A DNA stretch of 6,398 nt from Candidatus Saccharibacteria bacterium UBA4215 (GCA_002381485.1 DFTJ01000012.1:1-6398); one strand, 5' to 3'; shown: positions 1-5,786, counted from the stretch's first letter. The notes: generated by a model not told the origin, from the letters alone. Numbers and translations: made by a program.

Positions 1-56
1 TCGCCCTCCGTTGGCTGCAAGTCTTTTATTGTGACCTTTGGAATTTTATCTTGCAT
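1..56 (-). CDS. Start of a gene coupled to the secreted 181-aa protein (truncated by window edge)
   Basis: On the minus strand an ATG (56-54) overlaps the last base of the upstream gene's TAA stop (58-56) in a TAATG arrangement, and the frame stays open to the window edge. The 18 complete codons read MQDKIPKVTIKDLQPTEG. The one-base overlap is typical of translational coupling, so this gene is probably co-expressed with the secreted protein upstream. The visible N-terminus is polar with no signal peptide or membrane segment, so the product may be cytoplasmic, although 18 residues are too few to decide. No family is recognisable. It is called a gene because of the coupled start and open frame only. 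Confidence 0.55.
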   Translation of the reverse strand, partial: MQDKIPKVTIKDLQPTEG

Positions 57-601
57 TACCAACTATCTCCCGAAACACGCTCGTAGTTGAGCCTAAAATC
101 TGATACGGCGTTTCGATAATCGTCGATAAATTCATGCAGGCTTTGGACATCATCGTTCACCTGCTGACGAAGCGATCGCGCGTTCTCGATTGCAACATGG
201 AAGGCATCAGGATCGTCGGTGCAATCAATCCGAATTGCTGCAGTGAGCTGGCGTTCATAGTTCTGATAATCACTCCGAAAAGCGCTCAGCTCGATGCCGT
301 AACTTGTTGTCACCGCAACAAGTCCGCGAGCATCAAGGCTATTGTTCGCCAAGCGGTCGTTAAACGGCTCCATCAGCTTACTGCGCATTGATTCATAAAT
401 TTGCCCCCGGTTTACCCGCAGCAGCGCATCACTCACCTTAAGTTGGTTGAGTGTATTTTTGATACTGACACAGTTGGCAACAATTCGGTCGCGCTGTTCA
501 TCGGTCAGCGCCGCCTGTGCGCGAGTTGCCTCCACAGCAATAAACGCCATACTGGTCGAAAGAAGCATTGCAAAACCAACAAGTACTATACGTTTCATCA
601 T
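56..601 (-). CDS. Secreted two-cysteine helical protein of unknown function
   Basis: The 181-aa protein begins with a clear signal peptide: MMKR, a hydrophobic core at about residues 5-22, and a likely signal peptidase I site after TRAQA (residue 30). The mature part (about 150 aa) is polar and apparently all-helical, with heptad-like stretches (about 105-125 and 135-175), so a helical bundle or coiled coil is likely. It has exactly two cysteines, C44 and C127, which could form one disulfide; the DsbA-like protein encoded at 4898-5590 is a candidate oxidant (inference). It lies 21 bp after the MutY-like gene and its stop overlaps the next start. A TATAAT box sits 9 nt before the ATG, so it may also have its own promoter. 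The second codon is also ATG, so the start could be one codon later. I recognise no named family; it resembles conserved secreted hypothetical proteins of Saccharibacteria, but this is from memory. Confidence 0.85.
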   Translation of the reverse strand: MMKRIVLVGFAMLLSTSMAFIAVEATRAQAALTDEQRDRIVANCVSIKNTLNQLKVSDALLRVNRGQIYESMRSKLMEPFNDRLANNSLDARGLVAVTTSYGIELSAFRSDYQNYERQLTAAIRIDCTDDPDAFHVAIENARSLRQQVNDDVQSLHEFIDDYRNAVSDFRLNYERVSGDSW

Positions 602-610
602 CTTGCCCTC

Positions 611-616
611 ATTATA
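611..616 (-). promoter_or_regulatory. -10 box (TATAAT) just before the secreted-protein gene
   Basis: The minus strand reads a consensus TATAAT, then 9 nt (GAGGGCAAG), then the ATG at 601. Transcription starting about 7 nt after the box would leave a 5' UTR of about 2-3 nt. That transcript would lack the GAGGG Shine-Dalgarno-like sequence, which could serve only mRNA reading through from the upstream glycosylase gene. No convincing -35 box was seen. Confidence 0.5.
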
Positions 617-622
617 CCGTAC

Positions 623-1420
623 CTACGGCAAATGCAGCCGCTGGTCTGTTAGTAAAATCAGCCCTTCATCCAGCAATGCACCCAGGGCAGCCTCAAACCG
701 TTCATCAGGTGGAGCGAGCTCGGCCAGCTCTTGGACCGTATACTCGCGCTTCGCCAGGGCTTTCAAAAGCATGCCGCGCACTTCTCGCACGCTTCCTTTT
801 AATGGCGCCTGCTTTTTGTACTGCAGGCTTCGATCATTTGCTCCCAACCCCTGTTTTTTTAGCCAAGATCCGTAGTCCATCAGTGCCCAATACCATTCTC
901 GAGGATGCTCCTGATCGATCGTCTCTTCAACGACAGTTCGCAGTTCGTTGTCATGCACCTGACCGTTTCCGGGAAACAGATGCTGAAAGTACACCGTGCG
1001 CACATTCGTCTCAATAAATACGACTGGCTGATTATAGCTATACACCATGATAGCCCCAGCAGTATTTGGACCGACACCGGGCAATTCCTGCAGGCCCTTG
1101 AATGTGTCGGGGATCACTCCGTTACACTCCGATACAACCTTGCGGGCCGCTTGATGCAAGAACTTGGCGCGCCGATTATACCCCAGCCCACTCCACAGAA
1201 TCAGCACTTCAGACAGTGGTGCGGTAGCAAGGTCAAAAATCGTTGGGAAGCGCTTCATAAAAGCTTCAAACTTTGGAATTACGCGATGGACCTGTGTCTG
1301 TTGTAACATCAGTTCGCTGACCAGAACATAATAAGGCTGGGTATCCTCTCGCCACGGCATTGGCCTAAAAAGCTCTCGACCTTTTTGCCAAATCAATTCT
1401 TTAAATTCTTGTGTGTCCAC
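623..1420 (-). CDS. mutY: MutY-like A/G-specific adenine glycosylase, Fe-S-less short form
   Basis: This is a helix-hairpin-helix DNA glycosylase of the MutY/endonuclease III superfamily, 265 aa from a GTG start. MutY removes adenine mispaired with 8-oxoguanine. Visible landmarks are PWR at 22-24; SELMLQQTQV at 35-44 with E36 matching the catalytic Glu of MutY; WSGLGYNRRA at 76-85; and the hairpin LPGVGPNTAGAI at 113-124, with N119 where lyase-type endonuclease III has lysine. Three oddities stand out. IETNV at 136-140 places Glu137 at the usual catalytic Asp position. The only cysteine is C99, so the C-terminal [4Fe-4S] loop is absent. The roughly 55-residue tail looks winged-helix-like rather than the NUDIX-like 8-oxoG domain, making it about 85 aa shorter than E. 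coli MutY. The GTG at 1420 was chosen because earlier in-frame starts run into msrA and a TATACT box lies exactly 6 nt upstream. The fold is certain; strict A:8-oxoG specificity is less so. Confidence 0.9.
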   Translation of the reverse strand: MDTQEFKELIWQKGRELFRPMPWREDTQPYYVLVSELMLQQTQVHRVIPKFEAFMKRFPTIFDLATAPLSEVLILWSGLGYNRRAKFLHQAARKVVSECNGVIPDTFKGLQELPGVGPNTAGAIMVYSYNQPVVFIETNVRTVYFQHLFPGNGQVHDNELRTVVEETIDQEHPREWYWALMDYGSWLKKQGLGANDRSLQYKKQAPLKGSVREVRGMLLKALAKREYTVQELAELAPPDERFEAALGALLDEGLILLTDQRLHLP

Positions 1421-1426
1421 ACCCTT

Positions 1427-1442
1427 AGTATAGAGGTATACT
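1427..1442. promoter_or_regulatory. Symmetric divergent promoter for msrA and the mutY-like gene
   Basis: The 28-bp intergenic region contains AGTATA-GAGG-TATACT, a perfect 6-bp inverted repeat. Each arm is a TATACT -10 box facing outward: 1437-1442 on plus, six bases before the msrA ATG at 1449; 1432-1427 on minus, six bases before the glycosylase GTG at 1420. Initiation 7 nt after either box would fall on the first base of the start codon, so both mRNAs are predicted to be leaderless. -35 matches are weak: TGTCCA (1414-1419) for msrA and TCGTCA (1455-1450) for mutY, each with a 17-bp spacer. The AAGG before each start is too close to act as a Shine-Dalgarno site. The palindrome could also be a regulator site. 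Confidence 0.65.
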
Positions 1443-1448
1443 GAAGGT

Positions 1449-1973
1449 ATGACGATATATATTTTAGGTGGTGGGTGTTTTTGGTGCCTAGATGCGGTGT
1501 ATCGACGCATCAAGGGAGTCTCAAGCGTTGAAAGTGGCTATAGCGGTGGCAACACTCCCTCCCCGACCTACGAGGAGGTGTCGAGTGGCACTACCGGACA
1601 CACCGAGGTGGTAAAAGTAAGCTTTGACGAAACAATTATCCCAGCCGAGACGGTGCTGGATATTTTCTTTTTGATCCATGATCCGACCACGCCCAATCGA
1701 CAGGGGAACGACATTGGAACCCAGTACCGCTCTGCTCTCTTTTACGCCGATGACACCCAGAAGGATGCCTTCCATGCAGCCATAGATCGAGCCCAGCCCA
1801 ACTGGAAAGATACGATTGTTACTGAAGTGAGCAAGTTAGATACGTTCTACACTGCCGAAGAATATCACCAGGACTATTTCAATCGAAACCCCGGTAACGG
1901 CTATTGTTCGGTGGTTATCACCCCAAAGATCATCAAGGCGCGTGCCGCCTACCTAGATTGGTTTATGCACTAA
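1449..1973 (+). CDS. msrA: Peptide methionine-(S)-S-oxide reductase
   Basis: The 174-aa protein reduces the S-epimer of methionine sulfoxide, free or in proteins, and is a cytoplasmic repair enzyme normally recycled by thioredoxin. The signature GGCFWC lies at residues 8-13, with C10 the catalytic nucleophile that forms the sulfenic acid. Other family blocks are SGYSGG (29-34), TYEEVSSGTTGHTEVV (40-55), a conserved NDIGTQYRS (87-95) and the FYTAEEYHQDYF stretch (133-144). C153 in NGYC is a likely resolving cysteine. Length is normal for a single-domain MsrA; no MsrB domain is fused. The ATG is at the very start of the domain and lies 6 nt after a TATACT box, suggesting a leaderless mRNA. The gene is divergent from the MutY-like gene, which also serves oxidative damage repair. 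Its TAA stop overlaps the TAG of the convergent TM2 gene by 4 bp, leaving no room for a terminator between them. Confidence 0.97.
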   Translation: MTIYILGGGCFWCLDAVYRRIKGVSSVESGYSGGNTPSPTYEEVSSGTTGHTEVVKVSFDETIIPAETVLDIFFLIHDPTTPNRQGNDIGTQYRSALFYADDTQKDAFHAAIDRAQPNWKDTIVTEVSKLDTFYTAEEYHQDYFNRNPGNGYCSVVITPKIIKARAAYLDWFMH

Positions 1974-2449
1974 AGCCCAAGGGCTTCAAGGTCGCTTGGG
2001 TCAAGGGATTGAGTTGGCAGGAGCGCATCTAGTCCCGGAATAGCAGGGAGTTGCTGCATCAGTGAGCCATCCAGAAGACTGGTAACCAAGAAGTATGCCG
2101 CTCCGATAAGTGTCATGCCGCCCGCTAGCAACACAAGACCAAGAATAAGAGCGTATATCAGCACCAGCCGATGACTGAATTTTTTATATTCCTCGGCGCC
2201 CAACGTCAATCGTCCCTGCTTATCCTTGACGGTCCCCGTCATAATAATGATCAAGTCAACGATCACCCAGATCCCGTAGCCGCCAAGTGTCAGTAGCTTC
2301 AACAGTCCAGTCCCAACTTTACCTAGGTAAAATCGGTCGACACCAAAAACGCCCCACATAAAACTCAGGAAAAATACAGCCAAAAAATGCCGTTGCTTCG
2401 GTACGTGCTTGACCTCAACCAGAACTGTCTGTTGAGTATCCTCTTGCAT
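1970..2449 (-). CDS. TM2-domain membrane protein
   Basis: The 159-aa protein has an N-terminal cytoplasmic-looking tail (1-18), then a TM2 domain at about 19-72: KQRHFLAVFFLSF, the diagnostic FGVDRFYLGK stretch with D38-R39-F40, then a second hydrophobic helix (about 56-71). A third long hydrophobic stretch follows at about 95-124, and the C-terminus (130-159) is Leu/Pro/Asp-rich. TM2 proteins are widespread small membrane proteins with no agreed bacterial function, so none is assigned. The ATG at 2449 was chosen because only one base separates it from the aspS stop, which suggests translational coupling. The frame is open further upstream, but an earlier start at 2515 would overlap the end of aspS. 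No clear Shine-Dalgarno or separate promoter is visible. It ends tail to tail with msrA in a CTAA overlap. Confidence 0.88.
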   Translation of the reverse strand: MQEDTQQTVLVEVKHVPKQRHFLAVFFLSFMWGVFGVDRFYLGKVGTGLLKLLTLGGYGIWVIVDLIIIMTGTVKDKQGRLTLGAEEYKKFSHRLVLIYALILGLVLLAGGMTLIGAAYFLVTSLLDGSLMQQLPAIPGLDALLPTQSLDPSDLEALGL

Positions 2450-2450
2450 A

Positions 2451-3764
2451 CTAGGGAGTGAGCCGATTAATGTCGCGTGGGAATAACGTCGCTTCTTTGA
2501 CGTTCTTGAGACCAATAATCTTCTGCGTTAGCCGTTCAAGTCCCATGCCGAATCCGCCGTGAGGTGGCAGGCCGTACTGGAAAGCCTGTAGGTAGTAGCG
2601 GAAACCATCAGCAGTTGGGTCGCCACCTGCAATCGTCTTCAGTTGGTCGACAAGCACGTCATAGCGATGCTCACGCATGCTAATGGTGGCGATTTCAACA
2701 CCACGGAAGATCAAGTCGGCACGTTCGGCGATTTCAGGGTTATCAGCTGACTTACGGTGGTAAAACTTCATTTCACTCGCCGGCCAGTCGACTACAAACA
2801 CCGCCTCACTACCAAGATTCTCTTTTGCATATTCAGTTACCCAGCGCTCTTCGTCGGGACGCATGTCTTTTTCACCACGACTGTCTTCGCCGGTTGCCTG
2901 ACTATATAAATCGTGTATCTCCTCGAGCTTCATCTGAGGAATTTGATCCGGTAATTGAACCGGCTGAGCCTTCAGGCTCTGTAGAGCGCCCTCTTGCTGC
3001 TGCCAGATTCCGTCAGTCACCGCTTTCAGTAAACCTCCAACGTGGCCAAGCAGCTCTTGAAAATCGACAAAGCCCATTTCGGCGTCAACGTGTATAAACT
3101 CGGTCATGTGACGGGTGGTCGCCGATAATTCGGCCCGGTATGTCGGGTTAATTTCGTAGGCACGTTCGAACACCCCGACCATCATTTGTTTATAAAACTG
3201 GGCACTTTGCGCCAATGTCGCTTCTTTTCCAAAGTAATCGAGAGTGAACACTTCAGCACCACCTTCTGTGGCAGCCGGCAAGAGCTTCGGTGAATTAAAC
3301 TCGGTAAAGTCGTTGGCATGTAGATGCTGACGAATCAGCTCCTTGACACCCGCTTGTACTTTAAAAATTGCCGTTTCCTGCAAGTTTCGCAGCCCGACAA
3401 CACGATGTTCAAATAGTGTGTCCAGATTCTCTGATTTATGATCGAGCGGCTTGTCAATTTCGATTGGTGACTCATCGGTCACCGGTACCATTACCTCGAT
3501 AGAAACATCGTGTAATTCAGCACTGCCCGGAGCGCGCTCATCCGCAACCACCAAGCCAGTCATCGTAAGTACGGTGCCAATCTGCATGCCGCGCAACTTT
3601 TCAACTTCATCTTTATTGTCTACTTTTGTTTGAGCGATACCAGAACGGTCACGAACCGTAATAAAGTTGAGCCCTCCCAAAAGCCGCTTCTTGTGAAGCC
3701 ACCCTTGAATGGTGATTGTTTCGCCAATATGTTGCGCCAGTGAGTGGGTTAGAATGCGTGTCAT
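2451..3764 (-). CDS. aspS: Archaeal-type aspartyl-tRNA synthetase, predicted non-discriminating
   Basis: This is a 437-aa class IIb synthetase of the short archaeal/eukaryotic type (AspS2), lacking the GAD insertion of the roughly 590-aa bacterial form. An N-terminal OB-fold anticodon-binding domain covers about 1-100 (TIQGWLHKKRLLGG near 18-31). The catalytic domain contains EFNSPKL around motif 1 (155-161), ATEGGAEVF (165-173), LAQSAQFYKQ (184-193), motif 2 EINPTYRAE (204-212) with TRHMTEF (217-223), and motif 3 GGFGMGLERL (403-412) before the terminal LFPRD. H24 (after GWL) and P79 align by eye with the His28 and Pro77 known for the non-discriminating AspRS2 of Deinococcus radiodurans, where discriminating archaeal enzymes carry Trp and Lys. 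It therefore probably forms Asp-tRNA-Asn as well as Asp-tRNA-Asp, for later amidation by GatCAB. It follows the CNNM/CBS gene by 34 bp and precedes the TM2 gene by 1 bp, with its own extended -10 box. Confidence 0.96.
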   Translation of the reverse strand: MTRILTHSLAQHIGETITIQGWLHKKRLLGGLNFITVRDRSGIAQTKVDNKDEVEKLRGMQIGTVLTMTGLVVADERAPGSAELHDVSIEVMVPVTDESPIEIDKPLDHKSENLDTLFEHRVVGLRNLQETAIFKVQAGVKELIRQHLHANDFTEFNSPKLLPAATEGGAEVFTLDYFGKEATLAQSAQFYKQMMVGVFERAYEINPTYRAELSATTRHMTEFIHVDAEMGFVDFQELLGHVGGLLKAVTDGIWQQQEGALQSLKAQPVQLPDQIPQMKLEEIHDLYSQATGEDSRGEKDMRPDEERWVTEYAKENLGSEAVFVVDWPASEMKFYHRKSADNPEIAERADLIFRGVEIATISMREHRYDVLVDQLKTIAGGDPTADGFRYYLQAFQYGLPPHGGFGMGLERLTQKIIGLKNVKEATLFPRDINRLTP

Positions 3765-3772
3765 TACCTGCT

Positions 3773-3781
3773 ACTATACCA
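3773..3781 (-). promoter_or_regulatory. Extended -10 promoter (TGGTATAGT) for aspS
   Basis: In the 34-bp gap upstream of aspS the minus strand reads TGG-TATAGT, an extended -10 element, followed by 8 nt (AGCAGGTA) and the ATG. The predicted start site leaves a 5' UTR of about 2 nt. The AGG in between is too near the ATG for a normal ribosome binding site. The element lies after the CNNM/CBS stop codon, so aspS and the TM2 gene could be transcribed independently of it. Confidence 0.5.
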
Positions 3782-3798
3782 CTCTCACCCCTATAATC

Positions 3799-4818
3799 CT
3801 AGACGTCAACGTGACCAGCGGGTTCATTATTCCCTTTGCTCTTGCGTTCAGCAACAACGTGCAAATTATCATGCACATCAAATTCGTCCACAACTTGATG
3901 ACCAATAAGCGTCTCGATAACATCTTCCAGACTCAACAGCCCAACTGTTTCGCGTAGTTCATTTACCACAATGAACAGGTGGTGCTTCACCGACAAGAAC
4001 GCTGCCAGGGCATCGGCAAGGGTTTGTGTTTCTTTAATATAGAACACCTTTTTATCCATCGCTTTTTCAGCCGTCCGAGCGTAGCGCTTGCCTCCCTCGA
4101 TCGTCAACAAATCTTGGGCATACAATATACCAACAACATGGTTAATATCGCCATCAATAACCGGGATACGGCTATGGCCTTTTTTATGCAGATCATTCAA
4201 TACCACTGGACCAAGCACTTCTTTAGGAGTGATTGTCTCAATTGCTGCCCGTGGTGTCATCACATCCTTCACGGTGTGACCACTAAAGCTGAGCATTGCC
4301 AAAATGGACGTACGCTCAGAATCTGTCAGAAGCGTCCCCGATTCAGCAACTAAATGACGTAGTTCTTCTTTCGAACTCAGCGTGGCATCTTCAACATCCG
4401 GAGATACTGTTCGCATTAACATAACAATACTGGGATATTTTTCGACAAAATGGAGGATGGTCAGCTCAATCTTTTCATATATCTTTGCCGACTGTCGTTG
4501 GACAAACTTGGCTCGTGCCACTACACCAGATTCAAGCGCTACCAGCAAAGCAATGATGACACCAAGCACCCAATCGTAGGCCAGGACACCCAAAAGACTA
4601 ATGATAACCAACAGCAACGCGACCACCACTCGCTGCAGCGAATAAACATCGCCCAGCAATTGTTCACGACGCAGGGTCGCCTGGGCCTCTTTGTCTTCTT
4701 CCTTGGCGCGTCGATTTAGCTCAAATAAGCTGATCCTCGTACGCACTGGACGCATGCCCACAACTAAAATAAGGCTTATAACGGCCGTGAGATGAAGAAT
4801 GATAGCAACAGCTTGCAT
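3799..4818 (-). CDS. CNNM/CorC-like membrane protein with a CBS-domain pair
   Basis: The 339-aa protein has a hydrophobic helix at 2-21, a charged loop (about 24-62, containing LFELNRRAKEEDKEA), and two closely spaced hydrophobic helices at about 63-80 and 82-100. This looks like a reduced version of the four-helix DUF21/CNNM domain. A linker with LTDSERTSILAMLSFSGHTV precedes CBS domain 1 (about 184-245, beginning VKDVMTPR and including GHSRIPVID). CBS domain 2 is at about 250-308 (IVVNELRETVGLLSLEDV, then IETLIG), followed by DEFD. CNNM/CorC proteins are linked to Mg2+ and divalent cation efflux and CBS pairs bind adenine nucleotides, but substrate and activity here are inferred. The C-terminal CorC_HlyC domain is missing; only a roughly 25-residue polar tail follows DEFD. 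The ATG at 4818 was chosen over the longer frame to 4959 because a TACAAT box lies 7 nt upstream and the longer form would overlap dsbA. Confidence 0.87.
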   Translation of the reverse strand: MQAVAIILHLTAVISLILVVGMRPVRTRISLFELNRRAKEEDKEAQATLRREQLLGDVYSLQRVVVALLLVIISLLGVLAYDWVLGVIIALLVALESGVVARAKFVQRQSAKIYEKIELTILHFVEKYPSIVMLMRTVSPDVEDATLSSKEELRHLVAESGTLLTDSERTSILAMLSFSGHTVKDVMTPRAAIETITPKEVLGPVVLNDLHKKGHSRIPVIDGDINHVVGILYAQDLLTIEGGKRYARTAEKAMDKKVFYIKETQTLADALAAFLSVKHHLFIVVNELRETVGLLSLEDVIETLIGHQVVDEFDVHDNLHVVAERKSKGNNEPAGHVDV

Positions 4819-4825
4819 GCCTTTG

Positions 4826-4831
4826 ATTGTA
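4826..4831 (-). promoter_or_regulatory. -10 box (TACAAT) for the CNNM/CBS gene
   Basis: The minus strand reads TACAAT, then 7 nt (CAAAGGC), then the ATG at 4818. Initiation 7 nt after the box would give a 5' UTR of 0-1 nt, the same leaderless geometry seen before msrA and the MutY-like gene. No good -35 is visible at 17 bp. It lies in the 79-bp divergent region shared with the dsbA promoter. Confidence 0.5.
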
Positions 4832-4838
4832 CACGATT

Positions 4839-4869
4839 TTGAGAGATGGCATGAGCAGTTTGCTATAAT
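4839..4869 (+). promoter_or_regulatory. Extended -10 promoter of the DsbA-like gene
   Basis: TGC-TATAAT at 4861-4869 is a full extended -10 element. A TTGAGA at 4839-4844 (5 of 6 matches to TTGACA) lies 19 bp upstream, longer than optimal but tolerable for an extended -10 promoter. The predicted start near 4876 gives a 5' UTR of about 22 nt, unlike the leaderless genes nearby. Confidence 0.65.
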
Positions 4870-4882
4870 TACTATAGAAAGT

Positions 4883-4888
4883 AGAGGA
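4883..4888 (+). promoter_or_regulatory. Shine-Dalgarno site that fixes the GTG start of the DsbA-like gene
   Basis: AGAGGA lies 9 nt before the GTG at 4898, a normal spacing. The start it selects gives a protein opening with a lysine followed by a membrane anchor, as expected. The upstream frame, open back to 4799, runs through the promoter and is rejected. It is the best-spaced Shine-Dalgarno among the long genes of this window. Confidence 0.7.
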
Positions 4889-4897
4889 ACTGTTTTT

Positions 4898-5590
4898 GTG
4901 AGTAAAACGACATGGATTATTTTTAGTGCAATTATTGTCTTGGTATTAGGCGGACTCATTGCCTATTCTCAAGCAAACCGAACCACACTCGACGTCACAG
5001 ATGTTGACGCATTTGCAATCACTGCAGCCAGTGACCAAAACGGTCAAATCGGGGACCACGTGTACAACGACACCGTCAGCGACACAATTTTAATTGAATA
5101 CGGCGATTTCCAATGCCCAGGATGTGCTGCCGCTTACCCTAACATAAAGACGCTGCTGGAAGACTACGGTGATGAAGTATCCTTCGTCTACCGCAACTTC
5201 CCCTTAACCAGCATTCACCCGAATGCACGGGCAGCTGCCGGAGCCGCTGAAGCTGCTGGCTTGCAAGGTCAATACTGGGAAATGCACGACCTGCTATTCG
5301 AGAACCAGACTGAATGGGGCGATGCTGATATCAACCAGCGACTAACATTCTTCAAAACCTACGCCGAGTCACTTTCGCTTGATGTTGCACAGTTCGAAAC
5401 CGATCTAGCCTCGAGTAACGTTAATCAAAAGATTGCTTTCGACCAAGCACTGGGTGGCAAAGTAGGCGTTGATTCAACTCCAAGCTTCTTCCTAAACGGT
5501 GAGGCACTCTCTTCAGAGGCTGCACAAGGCTTACTACAAGGTGACTTGACCGCACTTCGAGCAGAACTAGACGAAGCGCTCCAACAGTAG
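4898..5590 (+). CDS. Membrane-anchored DsbA-like thiol:disulfide oxidoreductase
   Basis: The 230-aa protein starts at GTG with SKTT and a single hydrophobic anchor at about 6-24, placing the rest outside the cytoplasmic membrane. The thioredoxin-fold domain (about 50-230, DSBA-like/Thioredoxin_4 group, as in BdbD) begins with TILIEYGDFQCPGCAAAYP. The redox motif is C73-P-G-C76. The inserted helical region covers about 108-185, including NARAAAGAAEAA and YWEMHDLLF. The cis-proline loop is STPSFFLNG (193-201) with P195. No other cysteines are present. Such proteins introduce disulfides into exported proteins and are usually reoxidised by DsbB or VKOR, which is not in this window. Candidate clients encoded nearby are the two-cysteine secreted protein and the cysteine-bearing TSP3 protein (inference). 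It is monocistronic: it has its own promoter and a strong terminator begins 20 bp after the TAG. Confidence 0.94.
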   Translation: MSKTTWIIFSAIIVLVLGGLIAYSQANRTTLDVTDVDAFAITAASDQNGQIGDHVYNDTVSDTILIEYGDFQCPGCAAAYPNIKTLLEDYGDEVSFVYRNFPLTSIHPNARAAAGAAEAAGLQGQYWEMHDLLFENQTEWGDADINQRLTFFKTYAESLSLDVAQFETDLASSNVNQKIAFDQALGGKVGVDSTPSFFLNGEALSSEAAQGLLQGDLTALRAELDEALQQ

Positions 5591-5610
5591 CCCGTAACGA
5601 CAACAAAAGA

Positions 5611-5645
5611 AAAACACCCCGGTGCCTTGGGGTGTTTTGTTTTTC
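5611..5645. terminator. Strong bidirectional intrinsic terminator
   Basis: AAAACACCCC (5611-5620) pairs perfectly with GGGGTGTTTT (5629-5638) around an 8-nt loop, giving a 10-bp stem. On plus it is followed by GTTTTTC and more T's, ending dsbA 20 bp after its stop. On minus the trailing sequence is GTTTTTCTTTTG, also T-rich, so it can end transcripts arriving from the right, such as the one carrying the 30-aa ORF. Confidence 0.9.
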
Positions 5646-5682
5646 GATTTTTTGATCGCTCGATCCTACAGTGAGAGGACGT

Positions 5683-5775
5683 TTAGTGAGCGATGAAGAT
5701 TTGCCATTCGGCAGGCACCACATCCACTGCTATCTTTTTGCGTCGTGACGACACAAATTCGATGGCTATAGGCAT
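5683..5775 (-). CDS. Candidate 30-aa small protein
   Basis: On the minus strand an ATG at 5775 opens a 30-codon frame ending in TAA, beginning MPIAIEFVSSRRKKIAVDVV and ending PAEWQIFIAH. I recognise no family. The product is amphipathic, with a central basic cluster (SSRRKK) between hydrophobic stretches, and has no transmembrane helix or cysteine. Support comes from context. An AAGGAG lies 11 nt upstream, somewhat distant. An in-frame TAA 6 nt before the ATG fixes the 5' limit. A good promoter (TTGACT, 17 bp, TACTAT) lies at 5886-5858, and a TATAAT at 5831-5826. The bidirectional terminator lies about 45 bp after the stop. These make a complete minimal transcription unit of about 240 nt. The alternative is a non-coding RNA in which the ORF is incidental. 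Confidence 0.45.
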   Translation of the reverse strand: MPIAIEFVSSRRKKIAVDVVPAEWQIFIAH

Positions 5776-5786
5776 GTGATTTTACA

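Noticed and set aside
134..1306. Plus-strand open frames of 83-149 codons (for example 568-1017 and 905-1306)
   Set aside because: They lie antisense to the secreted-protein and mutY-like genes, have no promoter or family signal, and look like reading-frame shadows.
1421..1513. 31-residue N-terminal extension of the mutY-like frame from 1513
   Set aside because: It would overlap the start of msrA on the other strand and cross the shared promoter; the domain needs only the GTG start at 1420.
2450..2515. 22-residue extension of the TM2 frame into aspS
   Set aside because: It overlaps the aspS 3' end; the ATG one base after the aspS stop is the natural coupled start.
4799..4897. 33-residue N-terminal extension of the DsbA-like frame
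   Set aside because: It covers the extended -10, the Shine-Dalgarno site and the start of the divergent gene; GTG 4898 gives a proper membrane anchor.
4819..4959. 47-residue N-terminal extension of the CNNM/CBS frame
   Set aside because: It runs through the dsbA promoter and first codons; the TACAAT box supports the ATG at 4818.
5653..5664. Palindrome GATCG-CT-CGATC as a second terminator
   Set aside because: The stem is only 5 bp with a 2-nt loop and no T-run follows it on plus; the adjacent 10-bp hairpin is sufficient.
5421..5723. Minus-strand 100-codon frame antisense to the end of dsbA
   Set aside because: It runs straight through the bidirectional terminator and shows no domain or initiation signal.
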